This document shows positions 8,070-16,748 of a stretch of DNA of 46,572 bases, piece after piece; position 1 is the first letter of the stretch; the number at the start of each line of letters is the position of its first letter. A program made the translations under genes and the position numbers. The notes below the pieces were generated by a model. It searched no databases, was not told the DNA's origin, and saw nothing but the letters and a program-made list of their open reading frames with translations. The DNA lies in IMG/VR virus record IMGVR_UViG_3300031857_000346, positions 1-46,572 of that record, one strand, 5' to 3'. Source of the stretch: a virus.

Positions 8070-8665
8070 TAATCTATATATTGATAACCTTGATTCGTGT
8101 ATTCTAAATTAAATTGAGTAACGCTCGTTAACAAAGGAACACCACTAACTAAAGCGTTTTGTTCTATTGCCCTAACTGTCATCGTTAATCTACCCATTGC
8201 TATATTAGCAACGTCTTGAGCGTTTTGGTCAGCCACTTGAAGTTGTTTAACCAAAGTATGCCCAATTGATCCGGGAGCAAAGCCAAGATTTTTGTACTGA
8301 GAATTTTCTAAAATATAATCGCAAATTCCAAGCAAGCGAGTCGTTTTTAATTGAGATTCTTTATCCCCAGGTTTACCATTTTTGGAAGCCATTCTTGTGA
8401 AAACATCAATAGCATACTGAATAGTCCCATCCTTACTTCTAACATTTTTATTATCGAAGTCTCCTGAAATAACAGAAACATTTATAAAAGAAGTTTCGTT
8501 CTCGTCAATAGGTTTTTTTCGTTCAATATAAACGCCGTCAACTGCCGCAAATGGATTGTATCTTTTAAACTGATTATCTAATTCCACAAATAAAATTTCA
8601 CCAATACGATTGCGTATTAGTTCAAAGTTTCTTTCTGTTATTGTGTAATTAATTAGAGCTGTCAT
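8069..8665 (-). CDS. candidate tail terminator / tail completion protein
   Basis: A 198-residue protein with mixed alpha/beta character. Its N-terminal helix (ERNFELIRNRIGEILFVEL) is followed by strands containing FINVSVISGDFDNKN, then IQYAIDVFTR, and a C-terminal strand MGRLTMTVRAIE. Tail terminators of the gpU and Mu gp37 types have this pattern and usually lie right after the head-tail joining gene, as here. It overlaps the upstream stopper-like gene by 17 nt. The family is inferred mainly from gene order. Confidence 0.45.
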   Translation of the reverse strand: MTALINYTITERNFELIRNRIGEILFVELDNQFKRYNPFAAVDGVYIERKKPIDENETSFINVSVISGDFDNKNVRSKDGTIQYAIDVFTRMASKNGKPGDKESQLKTTRLLGICDYILENSQYKNLGFAPGSIGHTLVKQLQVADQNAQDVANIAMGRLTMTVRAIEQNALVSGVPLLTSVTQFNLEYTNQGYQYID

Positions 8666-9041
8666 AATCTTCTAAAAATAAAGTAATAAGCCCAACGGTA
8701 CTATCTGGTAACTGAGATTTTACAACGTAATTTTTAACCGGTTTATTTACGCTTGCAATATCCACTTTGTCTTTATTCATGGCTATCTGTCCGGAAGAAT
8801 TTCTTGTAGGATAACCTAAGTCCGATAAAGCGCTTTCGCTAAATACAACGGTAACTTTTCTGCTATGAACTGGCTGTCCAGCTTCATTAAATCCTATAAC
8901 AACATTTATATCGCTATGAAGACAATTTATTTCAGCAACTTGGCCGTTTACAGCAGAAGTAAAAACAACAGCTTCGCCAAACTCACTACCATTTGTAGTA
9001 ATTTCTTTTAGATCTAATTCTGCTTGTTTTATCAGTCCCAT
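8649..9041 (-). CDS. candidate head-tail stopper (lambda gpFII-like)
   Basis: A 130-residue beta-rich protein (start MGLIKQAELDLKEI, later GEAVVFTSAVNGQVAEINC). The pattern of an N-terminal helix, a strand carrying E-x-V-x-F-x-x-x-x-G and a beta barrel, directly after the major capsid gene, fits the gpFII or Mu stopper family that caps the filled head. A TTG at 9050 would extend the protein by 3 residues, but it lies in the U-tract of the terminator, so the ATG at 9041 is preferred. The gene sits just beyond that terminator and would need read-through. Confidence 0.5.
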   Translation of the reverse strand: MGLIKQAELDLKEITTNGSEFGEAVVFTSAVNGQVAEINCLHSDINVVIGFNEAGQPVHSRKVTVVFSESALSDLGYPTRNSSGQIAMNKDKVDIASVNKPVKNYVVKSQLPDSTVGLITLFLEDYDSSN

Positions 9042-9048
9042 ATTAAGC

Positions 9049-9083
9049 AAAAAAGGGTGGGCAACCTTAATAACCCACCCTTT
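9049..9083 (-). terminator. intrinsic terminator after the major capsid gene
   Basis: A perfect 10-bp stem (9052-9061 with 9074-9083, GGGTGGG pairing with CCCACCC plus A-T pairs) and a 12-nt loop. On the - strand it is followed by six T residues at 9049-9054. It lies 21 nt after the capsid stop codon and before the head-tail joining genes. It would lower downstream expression relative to capsid protein, as expected for a gene whose product is needed in hundreds of copies. Confidence 0.85.
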
Positions 9084-9103
9084 ATTTTAATTAATTGTTT
9101 TAT

Positions 9104-10162
9104 TTATGCCACTGTTTGAATGGTCCACATTGTATCAATAGCAACCGGAACCGCTAATGGACAAGCTTCAACATCGTAATAGTGAGCGCGAGCGTCAACG
9201 TCTTTGTAGTCTGTCATAATAAACTCGCCCATGATTGGCAACGCGCCAGGATTCACGATTTGAGGAACAGCTCCAAATGCGGTAACAAATTTAGTTTTCT
9301 CAGGTAACAAGATACCTAATTTCGGGTTGATGTACGGTTGAGATACGTTGTTAGCGTCATCATAAAATTCTGGATAAGACCAAAGATTTACTCTGTAAAC
9401 ACCACAAGTGATCTGGCCATGAAAATCAGCACCAACTGCATTTGCTTGAGGCGGCATAACATCATCCAACTTCATGTTGAATAAGTTTTGACGATTTAAA
9501 AATGTTGTATTTTTAAATAAAGCAGCAGCAGTATCTTCACCCATAATGAAATTAAAAGTTCCGCCTTGCATCTTTCCAACTGTACGGATGAATTTACAAC
9601 CAACAGCAATTTGAGCAAAAACGTCAGTAGCACCAGTTGTCCAATAACCACCAATAGTAGGTAGAGTGTTAGCGTTAACGATAGACGCTGCTTTACGCTT
9701 ATAATCAATACTGAATGTAGCACCAGTAACAACTCCAGTCTCTAAAACCTGCTTACACTGAAGCTCAATGTTGCGCTCGATTTTTTCACGAAGTTCTAAT
9801 TGATGATCTACGATGTCATTAATTAACGCTGCAAAAATTGCATCGTCAATGCTTTGAGCACCATACAAACGGTCATACAATTGTAATTTTGTAATATCAA
9901 AACGCTCACGGAAATAAGGCGGAATGAAAGTCTTTTCTGTAGAACGAGTCCACTGGTTACGATTTCCAGAATCTCCACGCTGAACATCAACCGCTACCTT
10001 TTCGCGGCTACGTTGAACTTGAATAGAAACCTCCAATGTTGGTGACAACACGCTTGGAAAAAACGAACGCAAGAAACTTGTAGGCTTTGGGCGATCTTTA
10101 TAAACTGCAACTAGTTTTTTGGTATATAAACCCATTGCGTCTGTTACTGCTATCTGTGGCAT
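9104..10162 (-). CDS. major capsid protein (lambda gpE / phage_cap_E family)
   Basis: A 352-residue protein whose sequence and length match the lambda gpE family of HK97-fold capsid proteins. The N-arm is followed by SIQVQRSREKVAVDVQRG and then PPYFRERFDITKLQLYDRLYG, the conserved E-loop to spine region of the family. The C-terminal half contains ADFHGQITCGVYRVNLWSYP, TKFVTAFGAVPQIV and the typical end EFIMTDYKDVDARAHYYDVE. It lies after the decoration protein and protease genes in lambda order (protease, D, E), and an intrinsic terminator follows at once. It would form the icosahedral shell. Confidence 0.9.
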   Translation of the reverse strand: MPQIAVTDAMGLYTKKLVAVYKDRPKPTSFLRSFFPSVLSPTLEVSIQVQRSREKVAVDVQRGDSGNRNQWTRSTEKTFIPPYFRERFDITKLQLYDRLYGAQSIDDAIFAALINDIVDHQLELREKIERNIELQCKQVLETGVVTGATFSIDYKRKAASIVNANTLPTIGGYWTTGATDVFAQIAVGCKFIRTVGKMQGGTFNFIMGEDTAAALFKNTTFLNRQNLFNMKLDDVMPPQANAVGADFHGQITCGVYRVNLWSYPEFYDDANNVSQPYINPKLGILLPEKTKFVTAFGAVPQIVNPGALPIMGEFIMTDYKDVDARAHYYDVEACPLAVPVAIDTMWTIQTVA

Positions 10163-10188
10163 ATTTGTGTTTTTTTAATTTTTAAATT

Positions 10189-10641
10189 TTATGAATTATC
10201 AAAGTCGGTCATTTCTGTAGACGGAATAAGAATCAATTGAGTGTTAGCCATAATTAAATCCTTCATTCTACGAGTTCCAGAAACAGTTTCAATTGTTTGT
10301 CCGTTACTTGTTGGGAAGAAAACTAATTGATCTTGAGCTACACGACCACCAACTGCGATTCCAACTGGTGCTGAAGAACCAGCGGCTAAGCTTAGGTCAT
10401 CAATCAACACGCCAATTGGCTGTTGAGATCCATCGGTAGCATAAGCGCTACAAGGAACAACTCTATCACTCGCAGTGATTCTTCCCATAACCGTTCCGGC
10501 TGGTAATAATACTGGATTGTAAGTTGAGTTATTTACATAAGCTTCTTGGCGAGAAATTTCTCCGCCTAAGAAAACCTTAGCTGTGTTTGTATTTACAAAA
10601 TACTGGCTACCAGTATTTACTGTAGTTGTTTGTGAACTCAT
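10189..10641 (-). CDS. head decoration protein (lambda gpD-like)
   Basis: A 150-residue beta-rich protein of the HDPD family. The core phrase AGTVMGRITASDRVVPC followed by QPIGVLIDDLSLAAG matches the decoration protein signature (start-up value, then reference to a removable default). gpD-type proteins bind trimerically at capsid threefold axes and stabilise the expanded head. It lies between the protease-scaffold gene (1-nt overlap) and the capsid gene, exactly as in lambda. Its surface location makes it a possible acceptor for the glycosylation cassette at 25426-31699, though that is only an inference. Confidence 0.8.
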   Translation of the reverse strand: MSSQTTTVNTGSQYFVNTNTAKVFLGGEISRQEAYVNNSTYNPVLLPAGTVMGRITASDRVVPCSAYATDGSQQPIGVLIDDLSLAAGSSAPVGIAVGGRVAQDQLVFFPTSNGQTIETVSGTRRMKDLIMANTQLILIPSTEMTDFDNS

Positions 10642-11570
10642 TAAGCTACTGTTCTTTTAATGTTAGCGTCTAAAGACTCTTCAAAAGCTTTTAATTCAGC
10701 GGCTTTAGCGGCGTCAGTTACCGTTTTTTTATCTTTATCATCTGTAATTACAGTTTCAGCACTTTCAGCTTCAACTCCTTTTACAGAATTTTTTTTCATC
10801 ATGGAAACAGAAAACTCTGCCATTTGAGTTTGCGTTAATTCCTTGCCGTCTTTAATAGCAGCAAGAACGCCTTTTTGATCTGCATCAATAAAAGCTAAGC
10901 AAGCGCCAACGCGGTCTCTCTCTGCGTCTACACCGATTTTTTTAACCGCTGCAAATACAGCCGGATGCTTCTGTTGTAATTCTTCAATTGTCATGGTTAT
11001 GTTTTTTTCTTTATTATCATCTAACATATCGACTGCTTTAAAAGAAAATGCAGCGATTTCTTTTTCCATTTCAGGAGTTAATTTAACTACCTTGTTTACT
11101 AAGCCTATTTTTTTAGCCTCAGCTCCAGTGATGGTAACATCTTTTCTTGTTGCAGGATTAAACATGTCGTCTATAGAAATGCCAGTTATTTCTAACCATA
11201 CATCGGCATCTATTTTCTTTAACATTTGATTTTTTAAATCTTTGTTTACCCCGTCTAAGAACTTTTGTTCTTCTGGATTTTCAACGAACATATCTGCGCG
11301 GTGGAAAGTAAAACGAGATACATCTAAACATTCTACATTTTTAGCATAAAATGGTAAAAATGAAGCTGCCGAATCTGCCGAGCCGTCTACCTTAATAGAA
11401 ACGTCTCCGTGCTCTTTCATTTTAGCATAAATTCCATACGCGTGAAAAACACTACCACCGGGAGAAGTAACGCGAAGCGTAACTTTGTTTCCCATATTTT
11501 CTTCAATTTGAGCAACCACCGACTCAGCGATAAATGAATAAATTGGAGAATATAGATATAGCTCTTTCAT
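10641..11570 (-). CDS. ClpP-like prohead protease fused to scaffold
   Basis: A 309-residue protein that joins an N-terminal ClpP/S49-fold protease (residues 1-165) to a C-terminal scaffold-like helical tail. The putative catalytic triad is Ser67 (GSADSAASF), His90 (FTFHRADM) and Asp144 (RKDVTITGAEAKKIGLV), with TSPGGSVFHA as the substrate-strand loop. The tail (IEELQQKHPAVFAAVKKIGVD to SMMKKN) resembles lambda C/Nu3-type scaffolds. Translation is placed at the ATG at 11570 (MKELYLYS); an open frame extends 33 codons further upstream but crosses the divergent promoter. It would mature the procapsid. Confidence 0.82.
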   Translation of the reverse strand: MKELYLYSPIYSFIAESVVAQIEENMGNKVTLRVTSPGGSVFHAYGIYAKMKEHGDVSIKVDGSADSAASFLPFYAKNVECLDVSRFTFHRADMFVENPEEQKFLDGVNKDLKNQMLKKIDADVWLEITGISIDDMFNPATRKDVTITGAEAKKIGLVNKVVKLTPEMEKEIAAFSFKAVDMLDDNKEKNITMTIEELQQKHPAVFAAVKKIGVDAERDRVGACLAFIDADQKGVLAAIKDGKELTQTQMAEFSVSMMKKNSVKGVEAESAETVITDDKDKKTVTDAAKAAELKAFEESLDANIKRTVA

Positions 11571-11576
11571 TTGTTT

Positions 11577-11646
11577 GTAAAAATACAACAATACAAAAAA
11601 AACAAAGTTAAAAATTACCCACTTACCGGAATTTATTTTATATTTG
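11577..11646. promoter_or_regulatory. 70-bp bidirectional promoter element, copy 1
   Basis: This segment matches 25351-25420 at 69 of 70 positions; the only difference is A at 11591 versus C at 25365. Rightward, TATATTTG (11639-11646) lies 4 nt before the ATG of the RHH gene and has no -33 TTTG, but TTACC occurs twice (11615 and 11623) at an 8-nt repeat spacing. Leftward, a TATTTTTAC-like -7 with TTTG 17 nt upstream can be read towards the protease gene. The direct repeat is a plausible regulator site. Confidence 0.75.
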
Positions 11647-11650
11647 CAGC

Positions 11651-11851
11651 ATGGTCGAGAGAAAAACAAGAAACCAACCTGATTATGATATTAGAATCAC
11701 TAACAAGAGTGAAGATCTTTTAAACCAAATAAAGGCTATTTCAAAAAACACCGGCGAATCAATGAGCACGCTGCTTAGGCCTGTAATAAGAGAATGGGTT
11801 AAAAGTTATCCTGCCGATTACAAGATAATGCCTGAAGAAAATAAAAAATAA
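11651..11851 (+). CDS. ribbon-helix-helix (CopG/Arc-like) DNA-binding protein
   Basis: A 66-residue basic protein with a beta strand (YDIRITNK) and two helices (SEDLLNQIKAISKNTG and SMSTLLRPVIREWVKSYP), the layout of the MetJ/Arc/CopG fold, which works as a dimer on short operators. It is the only + strand gene in the head and tail block and lies between the portal and protease genes. It is transcribed from copy 1 of the 70-bp element, so it could regulate itself and, through copy 2, the tail sheath and glycosylation genes. The -7 box ends 4 nt before its ATG, which suggests a leaderless mRNA. Confidence 0.7.
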   Translation: MVERKTRNQPDYDIRITNKSEDLLNQIKAISKNTGESMSTLLRPVIREWVKSYPADYKIMPEENKK

Positions 11852-11853
11852 TA

Positions 11854-13476
11854 TTAATCTTCTTTTTTATCTTCCTTTTCTTTCGGCTCAAGCGATTCAT
11901 CCTCTATTCCAAGAGTTTTACTTTCCTCTAATTCTTTAGCGTATTGCTTCATATTTTGAGAAAACTTTCCACCATTTGTTACAGCGGTAGCTCTTTCAGC
12001 CGTAGTAAGCGGTATAGCCGCTCCAGTTGTTCCTAGTTTTAATCTTTCTGCTGTAACCTCTTTTAAAGGGTCAATGTGCGGAACGTTATCACCTATCCAG
12101 CGTGCTTTTCTGAATGAAGAAAGTACCATAAAATTATCGTCAATAAATGCTTGGAAATAACCAACCGCATCTATTTTGCTTTGCATTATTTCTAAATGCA
12201 ACCATAACTCATAAATCGGTTGCAAAAAAGATAAAGCAAAATTATATCTCTCTACAATTAAAGTATGTTCCCAGTCTTTAATGGCCGCTCTTGCTGAGCT
12301 AAAAGATGTGTCATATTTTGAGGCAGCAACGTTTGGTGGTATTCCCATTGCGGCACAAACAAGATCAAAAAACACTGACCAAAAATCTTTAAAATATAAT
12401 TCACCTTTTGATTTCTCGATAGGTTTTATTTCAGACCCTTGAGTTAAATTAAACACAGAAGCCTCTGTTTGTATTGCAACTTTATTAGCTAATTCTTTAT
12501 TGTAAGCATCAACCGGAATAGTGCCATCATTAGCTAAAGCATCTTTAGCTTGAAGGATTCTATCCTTTAAAGGATTTTCTCCAGTGCTTTGAGCATCGTG
12601 GACTATTTGCAAGGAAGTATCTGCTGTACTTTCAGCAGTTGCTAATGTTGCTTCTTTATAGCGATCCATTTTAGCAAGTGTGTTGAATACACCGGCAAGT
12701 GCCGGAGCGCATCTTGAATCGTCTAATCTATATTCCAATCCACCAACTAAATAAGCTAGCCTCATTCCGGTAGACTTACTTTTAGCCATTATTCTTTGGT
12801 ATTTTAAATCAGCGTTTCTAACGTGATAAGCAATGTGCTCGCCTGAGTCATCCATTTCAACACCGTTAACTATTCTATTGCCATTAGCCAGTACATTCGG
12901 ATTAAGATCATTGCCGTACATAGGAGATACGACATGCATTCCATCAATCAATTGAGTTTTTACAACTCCTTTAACCACCCTAAGCACAACCAAGACATCG
13001 CCACCGTTCTTAGCGTTTTTATAGCAAGTTGATTCGATTTGAGATAGGCATTTCATTCCATTAAAAGAAGATTCAAGAGACTCTTTATAAATAGAAAATC
13101 TCGCCTCCACTCTCTCTGAAAATTCTTGTGGCTTTATTTTAATATTCTCTGTAGCCAAAACAACTTCGTCCGGCTCAGATTCTAATTTCAAACCGCAACC
13201 AATTGTCCAAGTGGTCATTCTATTAACTATTATCTGAACAACTTCATTGGTTAAATAAAAATCCCAACCTCTTGATCTTAATCTTTGATAATCTAAAAAA
13301 TAATCAACTGGCGGTCCGATTCCACCGAGATCTTTCTCGCCATCAAAACCGCTAACAAAAACTAAATTGCTTGGCGACGTTCTATTAAAAAATTGTTGTG
13401 GTAATTTTTTTTCAGAAACCCGCTCTTTATTATTAGAAGCGGCTGAAGGCCACCACCATTTATTTTTATTTTCCAT
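11854..13476 (-). CDS. portal protein (lambda gpB family)
   Basis: A 540-residue protein with the hallmarks of lambda-type portals. An N-terminal wing has YQRLRSRGWDFYLTNEVVQ and then IVNRMTTWTIGCGLKLESEP. The central stem region is near FNLTQGSEIKPIEKSKGELYF, and the family signature PNVAASKYDTSFSSARAAI comes before EHTLIVERYNFALSF. The acidic C-terminal tail (EDESLEPKEKEDKKED) is disordered. Portals form the dodecameric ring through which the terminase pumps DNA. It follows the gpW-like gene with a 3-nt gap. The length is normal for the family. Confidence 0.9.
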   Translation of the reverse strand: MENKNKWWWPSAASNNKERVSEKKLPQQFFNRTSPSNLVFVSGFDGEKDLGGIGPPVDYFLDYQRLRSRGWDFYLTNEVVQIIVNRMTTWTIGCGLKLESEPDEVVLATENIKIKPQEFSERVEARFSIYKESLESSFNGMKCLSQIESTCYKNAKNGGDVLVVLRVVKGVVKTQLIDGMHVVSPMYGNDLNPNVLANGNRIVNGVEMDDSGEHIAYHVRNADLKYQRIMAKSKSTGMRLAYLVGGLEYRLDDSRCAPALAGVFNTLAKMDRYKEATLATAESTADTSLQIVHDAQSTGENPLKDRILQAKDALANDGTIPVDAYNKELANKVAIQTEASVFNLTQGSEIKPIEKSKGELYFKDFWSVFFDLVCAAMGIPPNVAASKYDTSFSSARAAIKDWEHTLIVERYNFALSFLQPIYELWLHLEIMQSKIDAVGYFQAFIDDNFMVLSSFRKARWIGDNVPHIDPLKEVTAERLKLGTTGAAIPLTTAERATAVTNGGKFSQNMKQYAKELEESKTLGIEDESLEPKEKEDKKED

Positions 13477-13479
13477 TAA

Positions 13480-13800
13480 TTATCCTTTAAAGAATTTATT
13501 ACTTACTAATCTGTGCGCTCTGCCTTGAGTTGATATGTCCCTACGTGACATCAATAATTGCTGAGTTTTTAAAAGTTTTTCATAAGACGATTGTAGCTCA
13601 GCAACACTTCTGTAGATCACTTCGTTTTTGGTTTGACCAGTATCTAACCTGTAAGTTTCAAACTTTCCGGTAGAAGCCGCTGTTAATAACGTGGTCTCCA
13701 TTGCGTTTAAAATTAAATTTAACATCGCAATTCTAGCATCAAGAGTAGTGCAACTATCTATAATAGCTGGAATACTGGTATATATTATTTCGCCGCTCAT
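13480..13800 (-). CDS. gpW-like head-tail joining protein
   Basis: A 106-residue helical protein. The C-terminal half follows the lambda gpW pattern: a beta hairpin (FETYRLDTGQTKNEVIYRSV), a helix (AELQSSYEKLLKTQQ) and a basic tail. It lies directly upstream of the portal gene, as gpW does in lambda. gpW completes the filled head below the portal. The protein is longer than gpW (68 residues) because of an extra N-terminal helical segment (TTLDARIAMLNLILNAMETT). A -7 box lies 4 nt before its ATG, so it probably opens the head transcription unit. Confidence 0.55.
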   Translation of the reverse strand: MSGEIIYTSIPAIIDSCTTLDARIAMLNLILNAMETTLLTAASTGKFETYRLDTGQTKNEVIYRSVAELQSSYEKLLKTQQLLMSRRDISTQGRAHRLVSNKFFKG

Positions 13801-13804
13801 TTTA

Positions 13805-13812
13805 CAAATATA
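13805..13812 (-). promoter_or_regulatory. -7 box at the start of the head module
   Basis: On the - strand TATATTTG is separated from the ATG of the gpW-like gene by only 4 nt (TAAA). It lies in the gap after the spike gene and marks the boundary between tail/baseplate and head genes. No TTTG is present at the usual -33 distance, as in the late promoters of the duplicated element. Confidence 0.5.
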
Positions 13813-13819
13813 GTTATTT

Positions 13820-14356
13820 TTATGAAGTCTTTATTTCATTGATTTTTGCCGGTAAAATATTTGCTGTAGACGGAGACCCGGACGATACAGTAGGGGTTGT
13901 TACTACCGGACCAGGAGCTAACGGAACAGCATTTGGAACAGGATGGATATGGGTATTGTAAGCTATAACCAAATTATTAAAGTCGGACTTCAACTGATTA
14001 AACGCTTGCTCCAACTTACTATAACGAACCATGTTATCTGAACTGCCGCCAATCTCAATGTTGCCTGTTTTTTTTAACCAAATATAATTTTTAAGGGTGC
14101 CATTATCGTCTGTAGAAAAAAATCTCGTTTCTCCAGACTCAGCCAATCTATTTTTATTTATGTAACCCAAAAAAACCTCATCGCCATCAGCTTCAGTTCT
14201 TGCATAAACGCCAATTGTTTTTTTTATCGGATTGCTATCCACGCCATAAGGCGACACTTCTTCTGCTGTTAAAGTATTAGACCTTCCGTTCCATGCCTTA
14301 ACTACTAATTGTTTTATGTTATTAAAACTAGTGCTTGTTACTGATAATAGCTTCAT
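13820..14356 (-). CDS. baseplate spike protein (Mu gp45 / P2 gpV-like)
   Basis: A 178-residue protein with an N-terminal OB-like beta domain, a beta-helical middle (KNYIWLKKTGNIEIGGSSDN) and a helix, followed by HIH (His136-Ile-His138) and a Pro/Gly-rich tail (PVPNAVPLAPGPVVTTPT). HxH at the tip binds iron in P2 gpV-type membrane-piercing spikes, although here an extra helix lies between the beta helix and HxH. The gene follows the hub gene with a 4-nt overlap, the same order as Mu gp44-gp45. It would sit at the tip of the tail tube and pierce the outer membrane. Confidence 0.7.
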   Translation of the reverse strand: MKLLSVTSTSFNNIKQLVVKAWNGRSNTLTAEEVSPYGVDSNPIKKTIGVYARTEADGDEVFLGYINKNRLAESGETRFFSTDDNGTLKNYIWLKKTGNIEIGGSSDNMVRYSKLEQAFNQLKSDFNNLVIAYNTHIHPVPNAVPLAPGPVVTTPTVSSGSPSTANILPAKINEIKTS

Positions 14357-15522
14357 ATTCTAGGTAAATTTTGGTGAGAGTCTACAAAAAAATTAACTAT
14401 TTTTTCTTTGCTATAAACAAAGGTAGGAACACATTTCAACGAAGATGTTTCTTTGTCAGCATCAACATCGAATGTTACTGATTCTATAAACCATCTAACC
14501 GATTTGTACAAGAAAATGTTTTTATTCTTAATACGACATACATTATTTGGACGGATAAACTTATTATTCAATTTGCCTCTATCCAATTTTATTACAAGGT
14601 TTATATTTTTTAATTCTTTTCTTAATTCATTTTCAGCCGCCTCTTGTATTGTAACATCATTTCCAGATGTAAGTATAATTGTCTTTGGCCTATAAACGGC
14701 AGCTACTGGAACAAATGGATTTCTTATTGTATATTCAGCAGCGTTCCCGTTTTCTTTGCCAGCCTGTCTTATTACAGTTATATGAGAGTGCATTTGTTGT
14801 CCATTAAAATCAAGAGACATTCCTATAAAACCAACTGCTTTTTTACTTTGCTCGTTAGTAACATCTATATCAAAAATCGGCGAACTACTAGTGTCAGCTT
14901 CTGTTATTAATAAATTACCATCAGGCGTATGTGATATAACTAAGTTTTGCTGTGTTGCAAGGCCAGTTAAATAAGATTTTATATTTTCGCTTTCTTTTGC
15001 GGTAGACTTTGGTATAGAAGTGTCAACTTTTTGAGATATAGATTTGCCAGCGTTAACAAGAGCAACATCAGAAACGGTTAATTTAAAATGATTTTTTTTA
15101 CTTCTAATATGAGTGTTAAATTCATTTAATATCTTTTGGCAGATTTGTCTAAAACTCAACCCGTTACTTTCTAAAGGGTACATCGTAGTGGGTATATCAC
15201 AATCTTCCAGCACGCCAGCTTTAGAGTAACCGCCAATAGCCACTAATTGCGGATTTGGCTCGTCCCCAAAAGATTGGGATAACATATATCCACTTATTAG
15301 CAATTCGTCATCGTAATAAATAGAACATTCATGGTAGTGACTAACACAAGCCACCTCAGCGTGCTCGGCATTATTTGGATCAAAATAAAAATCAAAAGCA
15401 AAAGTGTCAGCAATAGAATCGTACTTCAACTCCATTTTAAATCTGTTGAAATACTTAACGGTCCTTATTACGTCGCCAGTATCAGATTGTCTTGTATTTA
15501 CTTTTAATACTAAACCAGCCAT
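14353..15522 (-). CDS. baseplate hub protein (Mu gp44-like)
   Basis: A 389-residue protein with the beta-rich domains of Mu gp44 and P2 gpD-type hubs. It begins GLVLKVNTRQSDTGDVIRTVKYF, then FAFDFYFDPNN, and has the conserved hub phrase YDDELLISGYMLSQSF followed by AIGGYSKAGVLEDCDIP. The C-terminal half includes IGMSLDFNGQQMHSHITV. The hub joins the tail tube to the spike as a trimer. It sits between the gp43-like and gp45-like genes and overlaps both by 1-4 nt. Confidence 0.8.
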   Translation of the reverse strand: MAGLVLKVNTRQSDTGDVIRTVKYFNRFKMELKYDSIADTFAFDFYFDPNNAEHAEVACVSHYHECSIYYDDELLISGYMLSQSFGDEPNPQLVAIGGYSKAGVLEDCDIPTTMYPLESNGLSFRQICQKILNEFNTHIRSKKNHFKLTVSDVALVNAGKSISQKVDTSIPKSTAKESENIKSYLTGLATQQNLVISHTPDGNLLITEADTSSSPIFDIDVTNEQSKKAVGFIGMSLDFNGQQMHSHITVIRQAGKENGNAAEYTIRNPFVPVAAVYRPKTIILTSGNDVTIQEAAENELRKELKNINLVIKLDRGKLNNKFIRPNNVCRIKNKNIFLYKSVRWFIESVTFDVDADKETSSLKCVPTFVYSKEKIVNFFVDSHQNLPRI

Positions 15523-16748
15523 TATATGTAATAAATTATTTTAGTTCCTTTATCTATACCAAGCATTTGTCGCCAAGTCAAATTGTTATTCTCCATCAAC
15601 TCGACCATGTTAGCATCGCTTGGATCTAAACTATAAAGCAAATGCGTAAGTTTAATTAAATTATTATCTTCAGTAAGAATTAAAGATCTTTCTTGCCTGC
15701 CACTTAAAGCTATATCTATTAAACTACTTACTGTTAAATTTATAAGATCATTTAACTGACTCATTAAATCAAAACCGGGAATAAAAAATATTGGGTCTGA
15801 TCCATTGGTGTCCTGAAGAGAATCAATGTCGTCCAAAAATAATTTGTAATTAGATAATATAGAGTCTACTATGTTTAAAGCGCTTGTTGAGTTTTTATAA
15901 TCACCGCTAAGCGGCGTAGATGCTGCCAAACACATTGATGAAATTAAAGCAGACCCCTGTATTTCGTAAAGTTGCTTAGACGGCACGGTTGATAATCCAA
16001 TAATTGTTCTTCTTAAATTTACAAATTGAGAAGCTAATGTACCAACTCTACTTTTCACATTTGCGGTAAATTTAGACGGCAAAGTTAATAATGAAATAGT
16101 AGCCCTCATTGCCAATATAGGACTGGCAGTTATAGTATTCACGTAATTAGAAGCTGTACTCAGCGCATTGAAATAATCTTGAGCTTCTTCTGGTATGGTT
16201 ATTATTTTAACCCCTTGCTTATAGCTCTGCTCGTTTGTTAAATTTAAAGTGTTTACATCAGACAAAGACGGCGGTTCAGAAAGTTCAGCTTCAGAAAATA
16301 AATCCAAGCTTACTTTCTTCTGATCTATACTGTCAACCGGGTCAATTACCGTTATTGGATTTTCATCAGTTATAGTTTCTATAGCAGTTGCAGTTACTTT
16401 AGAATAATTCATTGTGGTATTATCCACATTCAATGAAAATATCTGAGCCGTGATAACATCATAAAGCGGATGCTCTATTACGCAAGGCCTTGTATCACCG
16501 CAAGACTTTGAGAATCGCTTAAACTCATCTAAATGATTTGGACCTTGAAAATAAAATTCCAAAGGAAATTTCCTTCCAAGCACTTTTTTCTTGCGAGCAT
16601 AAGTTCCGTCCACTTCCAAGAACGAAAACTCAGAACCATGCCATTCAATTGATTGAGTGGCATTTATCCATATAACATCAAAAATCTTTCCGTCTCCAGT
16701 TGTTATGGTTAATTTTTTTTCTATTTTATCTTCCCAACTCATTTCCAA
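15522..16748 (-). CDS. Mu gp43-like tail/DNA circularization protein N
   Basis: A 408-residue protein. The first 125 residues match the DNA_circ_N family (Mu gp43): SIEWHGSEFSFLEVDGTYARKKK, then GRKFPLEFYFQGPNHLDEFKRF and a compact beta end. The C-terminal part is helical. Despite the family name the protein is a baseplate component that links tube and hub. The start codon lies inside the end of the preceding gene by 10 nt. The position between a tail completion candidate and the gp44-like hub agrees with the Mu order. Confidence 0.72.
   Translation of the reverse strand: MEMSWEDKIEKKLTITTGDGKIFDVIWINATQSIEWHGSEFSFLEVDGTYARKKKVLGRKFPLEFYFQGPNHLDEFKRFSKSCGDTRPCVIEHPLYDVITAQIFSLNVDNTTMNYSKVTATAIETITDENPITVIDPVDSIDQKKVSLDLFSEAELSEPPSLSDVNTLNLTNEQSYKQGVKIITIPEEAQDYFNALSTASNYVNTITASPILAMRATISLLTLPSKFTANVKSRVGTLASQFVNLRRTIIGLSTVPSKQLYEIQGSALISSMCLAASTPLSGDYKNSTSALNIVDSILSNYKLFLDDIDSLQDTNGSDPIFFIPGFDLMSQLNDLINLTVSSLIDIALSGRQERSLILTEDNNLIKLTHLLYSLDPSDANMVELMENNNLTWRQMLGIDKGTKIIYYI

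Noticed and set aside
11571-11669. 33-codon N-terminal extension of the protease frame
   Set aside because: It would cover the divergent promoter element and the start of the RHH gene; the ATG at 11570 has the protein-like beginning MKELYLYS.
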